From Cercis canadensis (Eukaryota; Streptophyta; Magnoliopsida; Fabales; Fabaceae): a stretch of DNA of 64,000 nucleotides. A model generated the notes under the pieces. It had not been told where the DNA came from, made no database searches, and saw only the letters and a program-made list of their open reading frames with translations. The position numbers and the translations under genes were made by a program. The stretch is taken from positions 32,856 to 96,855 of the forward strand of contig QAOA01005230.1 of the NCBI GenBank assembly GCA_003255065.1, in the 5' to 3' direction. Below are positions 22,823-38,431 of this stretch, piece by piece. Within the stretch, counting starts at the first letter, position 1, and every line of letters begins with the position of its first letter.

Positions 22823-23266
22823 GATGCAATTCATTAACTACGTGTCCTTCCTTGATTGGCCCTCGGTCCAGTCTACGACGCTCATTTGTCGATGATGATG
22901 ATCAAGCCATACATCAAATGTTTTCGTTCATCACATGCCATGTAAGTGATTTGCACGCTAGTTTTGTCCTAAACCCTAAAACTCGTGTAACACATCAAAC
23001 ACCGAATCATAGTGGGGTTTATTTGCGCTCTACTTCTGCGGCTCCGTCAAATCTCTGAGTTAGATCGTTCTTATTTTCACGCCTTTATTTCGAAATTTGG
23101 GTGTGTATTTGTATACAATTTTTGAAATTTTGTTCTCGACACTGTATTATCTCGGTTTTTTTTTTTTTTTTTTNTTTTTTTTTTTTTTTTAAATCTGATA
23201 TTATCTCTGGTTTTTGTTTGATTGAATTCGCTTAACAATTTTTATTGGTGAATTTTCAGGGGGGCA
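22823..23266 (+). promoter_or_regulatory. TIM10 upstream region and 5' leader
   Basis: Non-coding DNA leading to the TIM10 start codon. The sequence TGAATTTTCAG directly before GGGGGCAATG looks like an intron acceptor, so the 5' leader probably contains an intron, which would include the poly-T run with an undetermined base at 23174. Confidence 0.4.
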
Positions 23267-24928
23267 ATGGCGGCCAACAATAATGCGCCCTCGGCTTTGG
23301 ATAAAGAACAGGCAGGTATTCTTTTGGTTTCTCGGATATGGGACTCTGAGAAAGGAATTCCGGTACTCCATAAATCCATGTTTTTCGGATTCTCCTTTTT
23401 CAGTTTTCCTCATTCACTATGTGGAGCTGTGGCTGGAATTCCATGAGTCGAAAATAGAGTGTATTAATGAGTATTTTTCTGCCATACTGAGAATTTACCT
23501 GGTGTTGATGTTGTGTTCTCTGTTACTCTGTACGTATATATTGTCTATCAATCTTGAGATGCTATAAGTGCGATACTTCTCAATGTGGTTTAAACTTATG
23601 AATTTTTGTGCAATTTGATTATTTTTCTTTGTTTGTTTGGATTATTTGAATATTGTATGTGATGGTGCAGATATTTGGAATGGCTGAAAAGGAGATGGAA
23701 TATAGGGTCGAGTTATTCAACAAGTAGGTTTTCTGCACTTCAAATTTCTGTATGCAACTAAGTTGGTCAGTTTGTTACCTTATATATGAGTTTTCTGGCT
23801 CTTCATATGAACTCAGTTGATCAACTTTATGCAGAAGGAGAAAAAAAACATACTAACTCAACTCCTGATTGCTGTATGCTAATCTAGTATTGCTTCATTC
23901 TTCCCCCGGGAAACAAAAAACACCCTCTTTCTTGTGGATGATGTAGGTCAAAACCATTATAGAGGTTTTACAGTTTCAACAGTGTTTATTTTGATAATGT
24001 TTTAACTTGTTGGCCAGTATAATATAGAATCTGACTGCATATAATCTGCTATTGTGGAGACCTTTCTCATCACTTGATTTTTGCTAACTTTAAAATTCCA
24101 CTTCTTTGCATCAGTAGCATAAAACTACCTATGGTTAACCCCTTATTGTTGTTCCTGTTCAGGTTGACCCACACCTGTTTCAATAAATGTGTTGACAAAA
24201 AGTAAGAAACCTCTATTGTTATTACCTTTCTTTAGATTGCATACTCTTTGATGAAGCATCACGTTTTTTGTCCTTGGAAGAACCCCAATAATTTTTGAGC
24301 GAGTAGTTTGTTTTTCCTTAGAACGAATTGTTATCTGCTGTTGCATTGTTCCGATAATGGCTCGAATGTGAATAACAATTTTTGTTTGTTTATCACTTTA
24401 TCTTGCTTAGGTACAAGGAGTCTGAGCTAAATATGGGGGAAAATAGTTGCATTGACCGCTGTGTTTCAAAGTACTGGCACGTAAGATGTTGCCTATGCTT
24501 AGTTTTCAATTTATATTGCACTTCTTCAGTTATTTATTTATCATTTAGTCTTTCTTTTTGAAATTTGTGTGTTTCTTGTGCCAAGATAGTTTTGCACGCT
24601 TTAGGATTAAAACTTAGTGGAGTTGAATTTGAAATTCTCATCTTGTATGAAGTCGATTTTCTTTGAAATTCAGCTGTTCCTTGATAATTTGATGCTATGA
24701 AGTTTTGTGTGACATCTGCACTTAATTATATGGATTATGGAAGTATTATATTGAGTTTAGTATGGTGGTATTTTAGCGAGAAAAAAAAAAGTGGTATTTT
24801 TGCTTTAAAATGGTGGACACTTCAATTGTTTTAGCAATCACTGCCTTGGTGTGTAAGTATGTTTCTTTTTTCCCCAGGTGACTAATCTGATTGGTCAGCT
24901 GCTTGGTTCTGGTCGGCCTCCAATGTGA
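23267..24928 (+). CDS. TIM10: Mitochondrial inner-membrane translocase chaperone Tim10
   Basis: Small Tim protein of the intermembrane space, which with Tim9 escorts hydrophobic carrier precursors to the TIM22 translocase. Five coding exons (23267-23311, 23671-23723, 24164-24202, 24411-24480, 24878-24928) give 85 residues, the usual Tim10 length. The twin CX3C motif is complete: CFNKC (residues 38-42) and CIDRC (59-63), which form the two disulfides. The N-terminus MAANNNAPSALDKEQ and the segment IFGMAEKEMEYRVELFNK fit plant Tim10 closely. The first intron starts with GC (CAG then GCAGGT) because the GT four bases later would break the frame; the others are GT-AG. It converges on the BSK gene. 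No presequence, as expected. Confidence 0.95.
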
Positions 24929-25778
24929 TCGAAGTTTTACTGTATTCATTTGCGATTAGTTCCGCCTGAGCTACAATATATGAGTTGGCTGCTCAAGGAA
25001 AACGTAAATTGAATGTTTTGCGATATTTCTATTTTTGTCTTATGACTATTTTGAGGCCAATCTATTTTGTTTAAAAAAGGATTCATATCTGTTGTGAATT
25101 TGTGCTGGCCATTGGTTAGCTTTAGAAATAATTAAAATTTATCAGTATTGACTGTTAATTTTTTCTAGATGATGTCTGTCTGTAAGTAACTGTAATGGTT
25201 AGATGCACATCTAGAACGTCTCCTCCTTCCTTCTCAAATGAAAAGGTGTTATATGCTTTCATTCGTTCACCATCTTTGCTTTATTGTTCATCAACGCTAA
25301 CTAGTTCACATTAAGAAACTAATCGTCAACTCATGTTAGGATACTAAATTATTGATATGCAGTTGTCGTACTGCTACTGAAGTTTCTCTGGATTTGAAAT
25401 GGACGGTTTGTTCTTAATTATAGCTCTTTCAACCAGTTCATGCTGTGAAAATTTCCTAAAATAACATGCAGTTTAAGATAGAAGAGCTCTTAGAGGCAGA
25501 AAAAATTAAGTGACGAGAAAAGTGGAAGTAAAGCAAAATTCCTCTTTCATCATATCATTATCTTAATAGGGGTATCGGGTCGACTAGAAGATATTATCTT
25601 CTGAACTTGGAGCAGTTTAGGATTCACAGATTTGCAAAACAAAGAATGCTGGATCAATACAGGTATAACTGTCACAATCAGGAATCCGATGCGAATTGAA
25701 GAAACTAAGGGAAAGATATACACTTTCCTTGATAAATGAGGGAACCAAAGAAAAGGAAAAACTGTAAACTATACACTT
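24929..25778. other. Convergent intergenic region TIM10/BSK
   Basis: Holds the 3' ends of both genes. No open frame of interest. No other feature seen. Confidence 0.6.
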
Positions 25779-29861
<4,083 letters not shown>

Positions 29862-30400
29862 TGGCGAAAAGGCAATCTCACAAGTAGCAAAAGCAGAAAG
29901 AAACTCACAAAACAGTGAGGCGGTGCTTGCCCTGCCTCCTGGTGTGTGTCTCTCCTATCTTTTTCTATCACTTTCTGAAGCACTAGACTAGAGTTGAAGT
30001 AGGGAACTCCCCGAAAAAGATAAGGAACGAAAAATGGAGAGAGGAGGTAATTAAAAGAGCAAAATTCGGCGGTGTTTGGGAAGAGAGAAAGTGAGTGGGA
30101 AAAAATAAAAAAGAAACCTTTTTTCGGATCCAAAGGTTTCTGTTTGCTCTCATAACTTATCAGTCAGTCTCAGTCTCAGTCACCTCAAACCCCCACCACT
30201 CCCTCATCATTCCTTCCTTCCTTCCTCGTCCCTCTGCTATCTGCACACTGAACACTTTTCTTTACTCACTCTTTTTCTATTTCCAACTTTCTATACTTGT
30301 TCGGTTTTTCTCGTTTTTCCTTTCGATTTTACCACCAAGACATCCCACGCTTGCCTCTGAGCGTGCCACTGACAAACTCTGCCACGTGGTGCCCCTGCTT
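29862..30400 (-). promoter_or_regulatory. BSK promoter and 5' leader
   Basis: Upstream of the BSK start codon on the minus strand. Pyrimidine/purine-rich stretches such as repeated TCAGTCTCAGTC words (about 30160-30180) and CCTTCC runs are typical of plant 5' leaders. No core promoter element is assigned with confidence. Confidence 0.4.
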
Positions 30401-32292
30401 ATTTATTTATTTTTTAATTTGGTTTTTACATATTCAGATATTCTTCCCTTTCTTATAAGAAATACTAGATGTCTTAAATTAATTCATGTCCCAAATAATG
30501 CAATAGTCTTACTCGACGTCACCAAGTCATGAATTAAATAAAAGAATTACAGTTGAGATTAATTTTAATAAATTAAGATGTCTTTTGTTGTAGATTATTT
30601 TAAGATACTAATAAATATAAGAGTTAAAATTTGAATATTTTATAGGCATTTCATTGAAAACTTTGTCCTAATAAAATAACAATTTTTTGATTACTTTCTT
30701 GAAGCACGTAAGACCTAAAACTGAATTTACCAGAATCATGGAAGCAAACGTTTCATTTCAGCATTTCTGTGTTACTTTATTATATAGAGGGCTTTTATAC
30801 GAGACAAGAGCGAAGAAGTTTTGTTATATGCTCCCTCTTAGCATATATAAATAACATTACTCCACTACATAGGAATAGGATTGGCGAGGAGGGCCGTTCC
30901 TACAAATTATTTTGAATTTAGTGTGCAAGTTAGGTTGGAACCAGGTGATCATTACCCTACAAGTGCCACACTTTTTTTTGATAGCAATATGAAGATTCAA
31001 AGATGGGCATCTCTATCTCTATCTCTATCTACCTATCCTATAGTGCTCAAAATTGTTGTACCACTTAAGTTGGGTCCAAATATTAACAAGTAATGGACAT
31101 TTTTGGGGAGACATGCCCTACCTGTTGAATCAACTTTTTATACACCTCACTTGCACATACAGCCTCAACTGAAGCCTATTGGCCATCGACTAGTGCATGT
31201 AGGATACCCAGTATGAGCTCTTCGCCAATATATTACAAAGTCTAAACAAAGATATATGTTTCTTTTAATAGATTAAATCTAAATTCAAAGTCATTACAAA
31301 AAAATACTAAAAAAAACTTTGTATAACTCATAATTTAATATAAATTTTCCAAAAGATTTCAGCGCAGACATGAGATACTCCGAGGGATCTGGCAGGGAAA
31401 TGTCCAGCATGGCTCTGCCTGGAAAAATATTGAATTTGGGATGAGGAAAGGAAAAATGGATATGGACCCGTCTTCTCCTCTTTTATATTCTTGTTAATAT
31501 TCACACTCAAGTCTGTCAAATGAACCACGATGAATTTGTAGGGACTTTATCAGCAAAATGGCAGGAAAGGAAAAAAAGGTAGCAACTTTTTTCCATACAT
31601 GATGCAGTAATACCCAGAATCTTGGGTTTCATTAAACAGCCACACGAAAGAAAGTGCATGCAGGCGTGATAATCTCTCCTTGTTTACGGCTTTTGCATGT
31701 ATTGGATGGAGTCTTTGAGGACATGGAAAAAGAAGGACAGAGGAAATGTCATGTTATGAGTGTATATATATATATAGTAGAAAAAGGTAAAATAACAGTT
31801 CGCTTTGATAAGAAAAGAAACCAAGAAAGGCATGTGATGTAACAAGTACGGTCTCCTATTTCATGCTTCAAAGGTAAATGCGAAAGAAAAGAAAAGGAAC
31901 TAGTAGCGGTCACCGTGGGACATCAGACAAGAAGCATTATTAAATTGCATCATTGGCTCATATGCCAGCATCAATTGGCTAAATGGGCTATCACATGGCC
32001 TCTTTCTCTGGTTACGATTCCCCCCACCCCCCACCTCATCCTCAGAAAATCAATGCTAATATGCATTAAAGAAATATTAGAATCCTACCCTTCGCTTTCT
32101 TTCTCAATTAAATCCCAAGAAGATATGCTTTCTTGTTGGGAATTGGGATCCTCATCCTTCATATTTCATTCACACCCTCCCTCCTTCTGGCCATGTCTTC
32201 TATGCATTTAATGAGTAGACAAGCAAAAAACAACGACAAGGAAATAAGTACCTCAATTCCCAAGGTTCAACACTTTTCTCCGTTCCAAATTT
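30401..32292. other. Intergenic DNA without recognised gene
   Basis: Open frames are short and unlike known proteins. Contains a small TCTCTA repeat at 31008-31027 and a (TA)n stretch at about 31765-31775. Nothing else seen. Confidence 0.5.
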
Positions 32293-32299
32293 CTCACCT

Positions 32300-32687
32300 G
32301 GTAAGCACTATGCTACCCTCTTAGAGGTAGCGCTACTCCTATCTCAATTGGATAAATTTGGGTAGGACTCACCTAATAATTTTGGTGTTATTGTAAAAAT
32401 TTTAAAAAATTGAGTCACCTAACAATTCCTTATAAAATGTAAAAATAACCTAATATAAGAAAACGTGTTAGAAAACTTTATCAAGTTCATTTTTTGGTAG
32501 ATTTTCTTGATGTTCTAACATTTTATAAGAAACTATATGTTTTTACACATATTGAGTAACTCCGTTTTTTAATATATTTGCAACGATACCAAAATTACAT
32601 TGTAAATCCCACAGAGTCCCATCCAAAACCCCACTCAAAGAACGTGAGGGTAGTACTACCCCCTCTAAGAGGGTGGGTAGCAGAGCC
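32300..32687. mobile_element. Candidate MITE with TIRs (hAT-like target size)
   Basis: Starts GGTAAGCACTATGCTACC and ends with the inverse of GGCTCTGCTACCC; both ends share CCCTCTTAGAGG. CTCACCT flanks both sides (32293-32299 and 32688-32694), compatible with a 7-8-base duplication. No coding. Ends are imperfect, so borders are approximate. A related CTCTTAG-type word lies near 4925. Confidence 0.55.
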
Positions 32688-32996
32688 CTCACCTTTATAA
32701 ATATATCAGCAGAGAAAACCAAGGTACAGAGATATTGTAGGTTGAAAACCTTAAACATTTATCTTCCATTTGCAGTAGAAATACAAATCAGTCTTCTCAG
32801 CTTCGCTAACAAGACTAATATGATGTAGCAGCACAGCTATCTTCAGTTTGTTCTACTTTGTATGTATTAATAGTATTTACAGAAACTAGGAGATTATTTG
32901 TATACAGAGAGTAATTATTCTGAATCCCATCAAAGAAGCTCTTCATGATGTGAACAGAAATGCACGTAATGATCATATTATCATTAATTTCCACAA

Positions 32997-35941
32997 TCAG
33001 TCTGTAGTTTCTGGAGAAGTTTCATCGAGAAACTTGAGAATTTGTTCTTCGTTTTTGCTATCTTTGCTGCTCAGAGGAAGTAGTTGAGGGGACAAAGGAC
33101 GAATGGATCTGTCGGGCAGTTCAGCAATAGAACAAATAAATCATCACCTTATATAAAGTATAAACATTTCTACACATGCAAGAGTTGGCGCACAACTAGA
33201 AATGAATCATGAATAAGTAACCCACAACAATAAAAAGGACCAATGCAAATGCTTACCTGGTAATTTCTTATCAACAAAAAATGCCACCAGATTTACAGTG
33301 TACCTGCAAATGAGTGAAAAAAAACAACACCAACCAGGGAACCAGTATAAAAAACTATATTTGAATTGTTCATTCCTAGTCTAGAATGAATATTTCACTT
33401 ACCATGCGACAACAATGTCAATTGTGTAATGCTTGCGATATGCTATAATAAGGAGGCTGTGAATAACAGCGAGTAGCCAAGCAACTTGCTTAATATACCT
33501 ACAAGCATAAAACACGGATGTCTAAAGAAAGTTAAAAATTGGTCATCACACACTGAAAGAGCCAAACAACTCAGTAGTTCCATATGCTTAAATACAATTT
33601 TTCTAGCCACAGCATCCAAGCACAACACAGCAATAAACTGTTATAATTAACAAATATGATCAAGCAACCAGTTTTAACCTCATCAAACCATATTTTTGAT
33701 ATGTACGTACAAATGCTAAGGTAAAAATCATGTGTGATGAAAATATCAAATCATCACAGCCATATAAAATCCCATGCGGAACTGCACATATATTACAAAA
33801 TCATCATATTATTAGATGTATATCCAACGGAGGACTGCAAAAATCAGATAGATAACCCATGACTAACAGTTGATTAGGATCACATCAAATGCACTCCCTG
33901 GATGGGGAAGCCTCGCAAATTTTGAGCCCGGAAAGAGACAGTTGTAACTAATTGTAAAAAGTTCCTTAAATTGCAAGGTAATGAGACTAGGAAAAGAAAA
34001 AGGTACTGTCTCCATGTAAGGTCAGTCACCAGACTGGAGTCCTATGATATACTAAACTATCAGCAAATTGAATGTTTTTCACAAAAATTACCTCTCGGCA
34101 ATGGTAATTTGGACCAGGAAGCTGAGTTGAGTGGAATGTGATAATCCGAAGAACTTGAGAAACCTAAAGATCAGAATATATAACCACGATAAAGATAGGA
34201 GAACGGCATAAGAAACTGATAGTTCACCTTCATAATGAAGATGAAATAGCGAAAGAACTGACAAATATGACAGCTAATGTTTTGACTAGCAGATGCCATC
34301 AAACATATAAATGTCAACATGGAAGACAAATATAAATGTTTTGACTAACGGATGCCATTTTTTATGTGATAATTTCCTACAGAAGCCCCTTCGGGTCTTA
34401 GCCACAAGAACCCTTCATTACTAAATTCTCCAGAGACTGCAGTCCAAAGGAATTCATCCAAATGAGTGGTTTAAGTACCTAAAGAATGGATGTCTGAACC
34501 CAGACAACAGATAGAATTCTAAAAAGATGATACTTACAACCAAATATGCAAGGATCCTACACCATATCAGAACAGTGTATATTCTTTTACTCTGGAAGAC
34601 GAAAGGGTGAAAAGTCCACTGCAATAGAATTGACATCTCATTAGGTATATCATAAACTGACAATCTCAAACAGGCACTGCTCGTTAGTAGTAAGTAATCA
34701 CAATTATAAGCCATCATGAACTAAAACTGCATCACTTTTATACCGAAATGAAAAGGGAATGAAGAGAGAGCAGTGGAATATATCTTGATTCATTGCCAAT
34801 TTTCAGTCATCTGCCTCCTGTCCTACTATTTACATCTATACCAAGCAGACTTAAACGTTTTAGAAACCATTCTGCCAAGCAGTTTTCTAATTTTACTTGA
34901 TATCATTGCCAACCATATTATGTAACATACATGTGCATGCACATAAACATCATAATGAAAAGAGATGTAGAGGAAAGGGGAAAAAGAAGCTGTTATTGAA
35001 AGAAAAAACAATGTGTCACTTCTAATAGAAACACCAAAAAAAAAAAAAAAAAAAAAANAAAAAAAAAAAAAAAAAAAAAAAAGAAGCAGTGGTGATGATT
35101 TTAGCAGAAGTTAACTGTATAGAATTAGATTTACTAATTAAAATATTGTTCAAAGCAAAAGATCCAAGAAAAATAACGTGAAGATTGCTGGAGCTTACCA
35201 AGACAAAAGACAAAAAGATCAAGGCAAACACTGCCTCACTCATATATGCTTTGTCTTGACCAAGTTCCTGAAATGAAGAAAAAATACAGGTCAAATGCCT
35301 GCCTGGTTATATACCAAAGATGTAAGAGAGCGCCAACCTAAGAGTGGTACACACTGGAACAAGCAAGAACCCAGAATCCTGAAGCATTGGTCCTGGCCGA
35401 TGCAAATAATGAACGCCACGAGCAGCCAGTCCATGAATGTACTGTAATTGGGAACATACAATTCTTGTAAACAATCAAACAATTTGCAATCCAACAACTG
35501 CTTCAACAATAACCCAATGCTACTATTCCTGATGCACATGGAAATAATTAAGGACATTTCGCCTTCTTGACAACCAAACCATCAGCAAGAACTCACAAGG
35601 AAAATGGCGCATATTTCTAACAGAACTTTTCAATGTGCAAGAAGTAGTTATGAATTCTAAAGAAATCGATTAGGCTTAGTACCTAAGTAAGAACTTAAAT
35701 AAAACAGCATATGAAAGAACAAAAGGGAGGCTTAGTACCTAAGTAAGAACTTAAATAAAACAGCATATGAACGAACAAAAGGAGAAACCTGAAAAACAAT
35801 TCCAGCAAGAATGAACTTGCAATTCCCAGCGAGAAGTGGAAGCTCTATTGCTGTCTCTGCGCATATTTTCCTCCATAGCTTCGTTTTCAACCAACAAAAC
35901 CGAATCAGTAAATATAGTTTGGGTGACATAAAAATGCTCAA
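32997..35941 (-). CDS. Inositol phosphorylceramide synthase-like (PI:ceramide inositolphosphotransferase)
   Basis: Plant IPCS moves phosphoinositol from phosphatidylinositol to ceramide in Golgi membranes. Ten exons read in frame (35941-35789, 35441-35355, 35267-35199, 34618-34538, 34163-34092, 33928-33868, 33781-33679, 33498-33403, 33303-33257, 33121-32997), giving 297 residues. Several hydrophobic segments alternate with family signatures: [44 protein letters not shown] with His191, and [10 protein letters not shown] with His232 and Asp236, the lipid phosphotransferase triad. Oddities: the start is unlike the usual N-terminus (two Met candidates, 35941 and 35929), and the acceptors before exons 6 and 10 read CG and TG instead of AG although the frame is kept. 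The C-terminal tail is shorter than in Arabidopsis homologues as I recall them. Could be functional with unusual splicing, or a recent pseudogene. Confidence 0.8.
35672..35781. repeat. 55-bp tandem duplication in IPCS-like intron 1
   Basis: GGCTTAGTACCTAAGTAAG begins two copies of about 55 bases (around 35672-35726 and 35727-35781), nearly identical and thus recent. The second ends next to the exon 1 donor. Confidence 0.8.
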
Positions 35942-36672
35942 TTTCGGTAGGGGTAAAGTTCAAGTAGACTACCTTACGAGCCTCAGTAGAAAACTGGCAT
36001 TTTTTAATCCTAGTTTGAAGTTCGACATCAATCAAGAATAACCTTGGGAATAAAACCATGTAGTATTATGTTCAAAACCTAGTCTCGGTCCTCCTCGTAA
36101 GCCGCGCTGAATCCGAATTCGAATGCTTCTATACGATAATATTAATCCTCGTATAAAAGCACAATTCAAAATGAGATTAAGGATGGAATCAGATTCCTAA
36201 TAACTGAAATATGGACTCATTCTCTCTCTCTCTCCCTGAGCGTGTGCGTCTTATGCCGAGGAACAAAGGAGGAGTTAGTTTGTAAAATATTGTGAAGACT
36301 GAGAAGGACTCAATGACGAGGAAATCATAATACTGACGAGTTTTTTTTTTTTTNTTTTTTTTTAAAAAAAAAAAGAGCAAAAAATGTTCCCCCGAAAAAA
36401 GTGTTGATGACTGTATAGAGGTATATAATTAAGGTTAAAAATTATTTTTTTGGTTCATTTTTATTTCCAAATCTTAAATTATGATTTTATGCGCTCAACT
36501 TACACAATTGGCAGTGAGTTTTTTAATAGGTCAAGTCTACATTACACATTCTTAAAAATAAGCATCTGTGCAAAGCTTTTTTATGAACGTTGAATTTTCA
36601 TTCGGCCTAGATTATATTTAGTATTAAATAAAGAACCAATTTTAAGAAATATAGTAATATAACCTAATATTT
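35942..36672. other. Upstream region of the IPCS-like gene
   Basis: Promoter-side DNA. Contains a CT-rich run (36218-36232) and a poly-T run with an undetermined base at 36354. No gene. Confidence 0.4.
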
Positions 36673-36724
36673 TTATAATATGCATTGATCCCACAATATT
36701 TTTTTTTGCAGATATTTCAATTTT

Positions 36725-37137
36725 TTGACCGTCATGCTATCGCCGCTGTCCCACGGCCACGTTTGTAGTTTCCTGACCCAGTCCACCAACACCAGTTCCC
36801 CAGCATTCTTTTGGGGCTCTATCAGTCGCCTTCCAGAGGCCACCTCCAAAATGAGTATTCCATATCCATATACATTTGTGCTTGTTGTGGATTTCCCAGT
36901 CCTTGTGAGCTCAGGAGCTATGTACCCTAGTGTTCCTACAACATGGGTTGTTTGTGGATTTATCCCATGCCCATAAGTCCTTGCAAGACCGGAATCACCT
37001 AGCTTTGGTTGGAGATTTGCGTCTATCAGGACATTGCTTGGATTTACATCTCTGTGAACTACCCACATGACACATTCTTCGTGGAGATACAGTAGTGCCT
37101 GTGCAACACCATTTTCGCATCTGATTGATTTCATTGT
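36725..37137 (-). pseudogene. L-type lectin receptor kinase fragment (kinase domain)
   Basis: The minus-strand frame reads GVAQALLYLHEECVMWVVHRDVNPSNVLID and GTLGYIAPELTRTGKSTT, then DWVRKLQ, which is the middle of the protein kinase domain of plant L-type lectin receptor kinases. HRD and the loop Asn are kept, but DFG reads DSG and the conserved Asp of DVYGYG reads N. No lectin, transmembrane or N-lobe coding precedes it (unrelated acidic sequence lies upstream) and the C-lobe end is missing. This is a truncated gene copy, probably not a functional kinase. Confidence 0.8.
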
Positions 37138-38431
37138 GTTGTTGAAGACAGAGCAATTAAAGCAATTCTGAGAACAACAAAAAGGGAAAGAGTTCTCCTC
37201 GTCTGCTTCGTCGTCTACCTCATCAACCATGGGAACCCAGTCAACTACTCCGCCACGCAAAGAGTCCCCGGTCCCGGTCCTGGAAGGAAACCCCACTTTC
37301 CTTCCTTCCCCCTGCAGGCAACAACACTGGCAGGAAGACGATCAGGATCTCACGTGTGGCAGCTGTTGGAACAAACTCCGAATCAAAGAGGTACCTACCT
37401 AGAGAAAAAGGAAACTCACCACTCATTGGTGAAAGAGGAGAGAGAAAGGGCCAATTGAAGGCCCCGGGGCCGGAATGCGGAGAAGCATCGCCGGCGAGGA
37501 AGTGGGTCAGAATCTGAGTAGAGAGAGGGGGAGAGAGAGAGGGAGGGGATAGAGAGAGAGAAAGAAGAGGGTGTATGTTTTTGGTTAGTGAAAAAATAAA
37601 TGTAAATCAAAATATAATTAATTATTTATAGTTAATTTGAGAGGCTTTGCACTTGTGCCCATGTGCCCATTTTTAAGGATGTATATTGTAGCCTTGGTCT
37701 TTTCAATAATCCTAAGATATTAATTAAATTAAATTAAATTATTTATTTGATATAAACACAGGTCCTACGCCTTTCATTGCTTTCAGCTGGAAGCGAACAG
37801 ATTTTCTTACCGGGGCAGTCACGAAAAGAAAACCCACTCAGATACAATCGTTTGGTCATTCATATTGATACCTGACCTACTGCGTTACCATCGTTCAAGC
37901 AGAAAACTCAACACAAAGAGAAGGAAGAAGTCCATGTTGATACCCCTTGGAAACCAGGTAACGATGTCTTAGAGTCTTTCAGAATCGTAAAGCATTTTTA
38001 ACTTGAAAAGGCATCTAAATGACGGTGAGTGCTACAACGTTCCCAGATAAATGATTTATTAATGGTCAAAACGTAATAGAGATAAATCTGCAAGCATTAC
38101 CAGAAACCCAAATACAATTCATTCTACTATTCACACTTGACATTGATTGATAATGACATATCTCATTATACACTTGAATACTTGATATTGGTTGTTTGAA
38201 AAAGTAACGAAAAGCACAATGCTCCTGAGCTCTAATATTATATTCTATCTTAACATGACGAAGCGTGTCCTGAACTTGTAAGGGATTGATTTCCTTTATG
38301 CAGCAGATATGAATATTGTCCAATTCTCCACAAGGAAACGTGACATGTTAGTTTCAGACCCTACCAACTGGAGAGTGCGGTGGATATGAAACATAACTCG
38401 CAGGAACAGGGTATCCCTTGGAATTTTTCCT
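37138..38431. other. Intergenic DNA with GA-rich tract
   Basis: A GA-rich run (about 37520-37567) and an open frame without recognisable domains; otherwise AT-rich. No gene supported between the lectin-kinase fragment and the DUF3527 gene. Confidence 0.4.

Noticed and set aside
35022-35294. Frame with a poly-phenylalanine end next to an IPCS exon
   Set aside because: The phenylalanine run is the poly-A tract on the other strand; only the 23-residue exon 3 is real.
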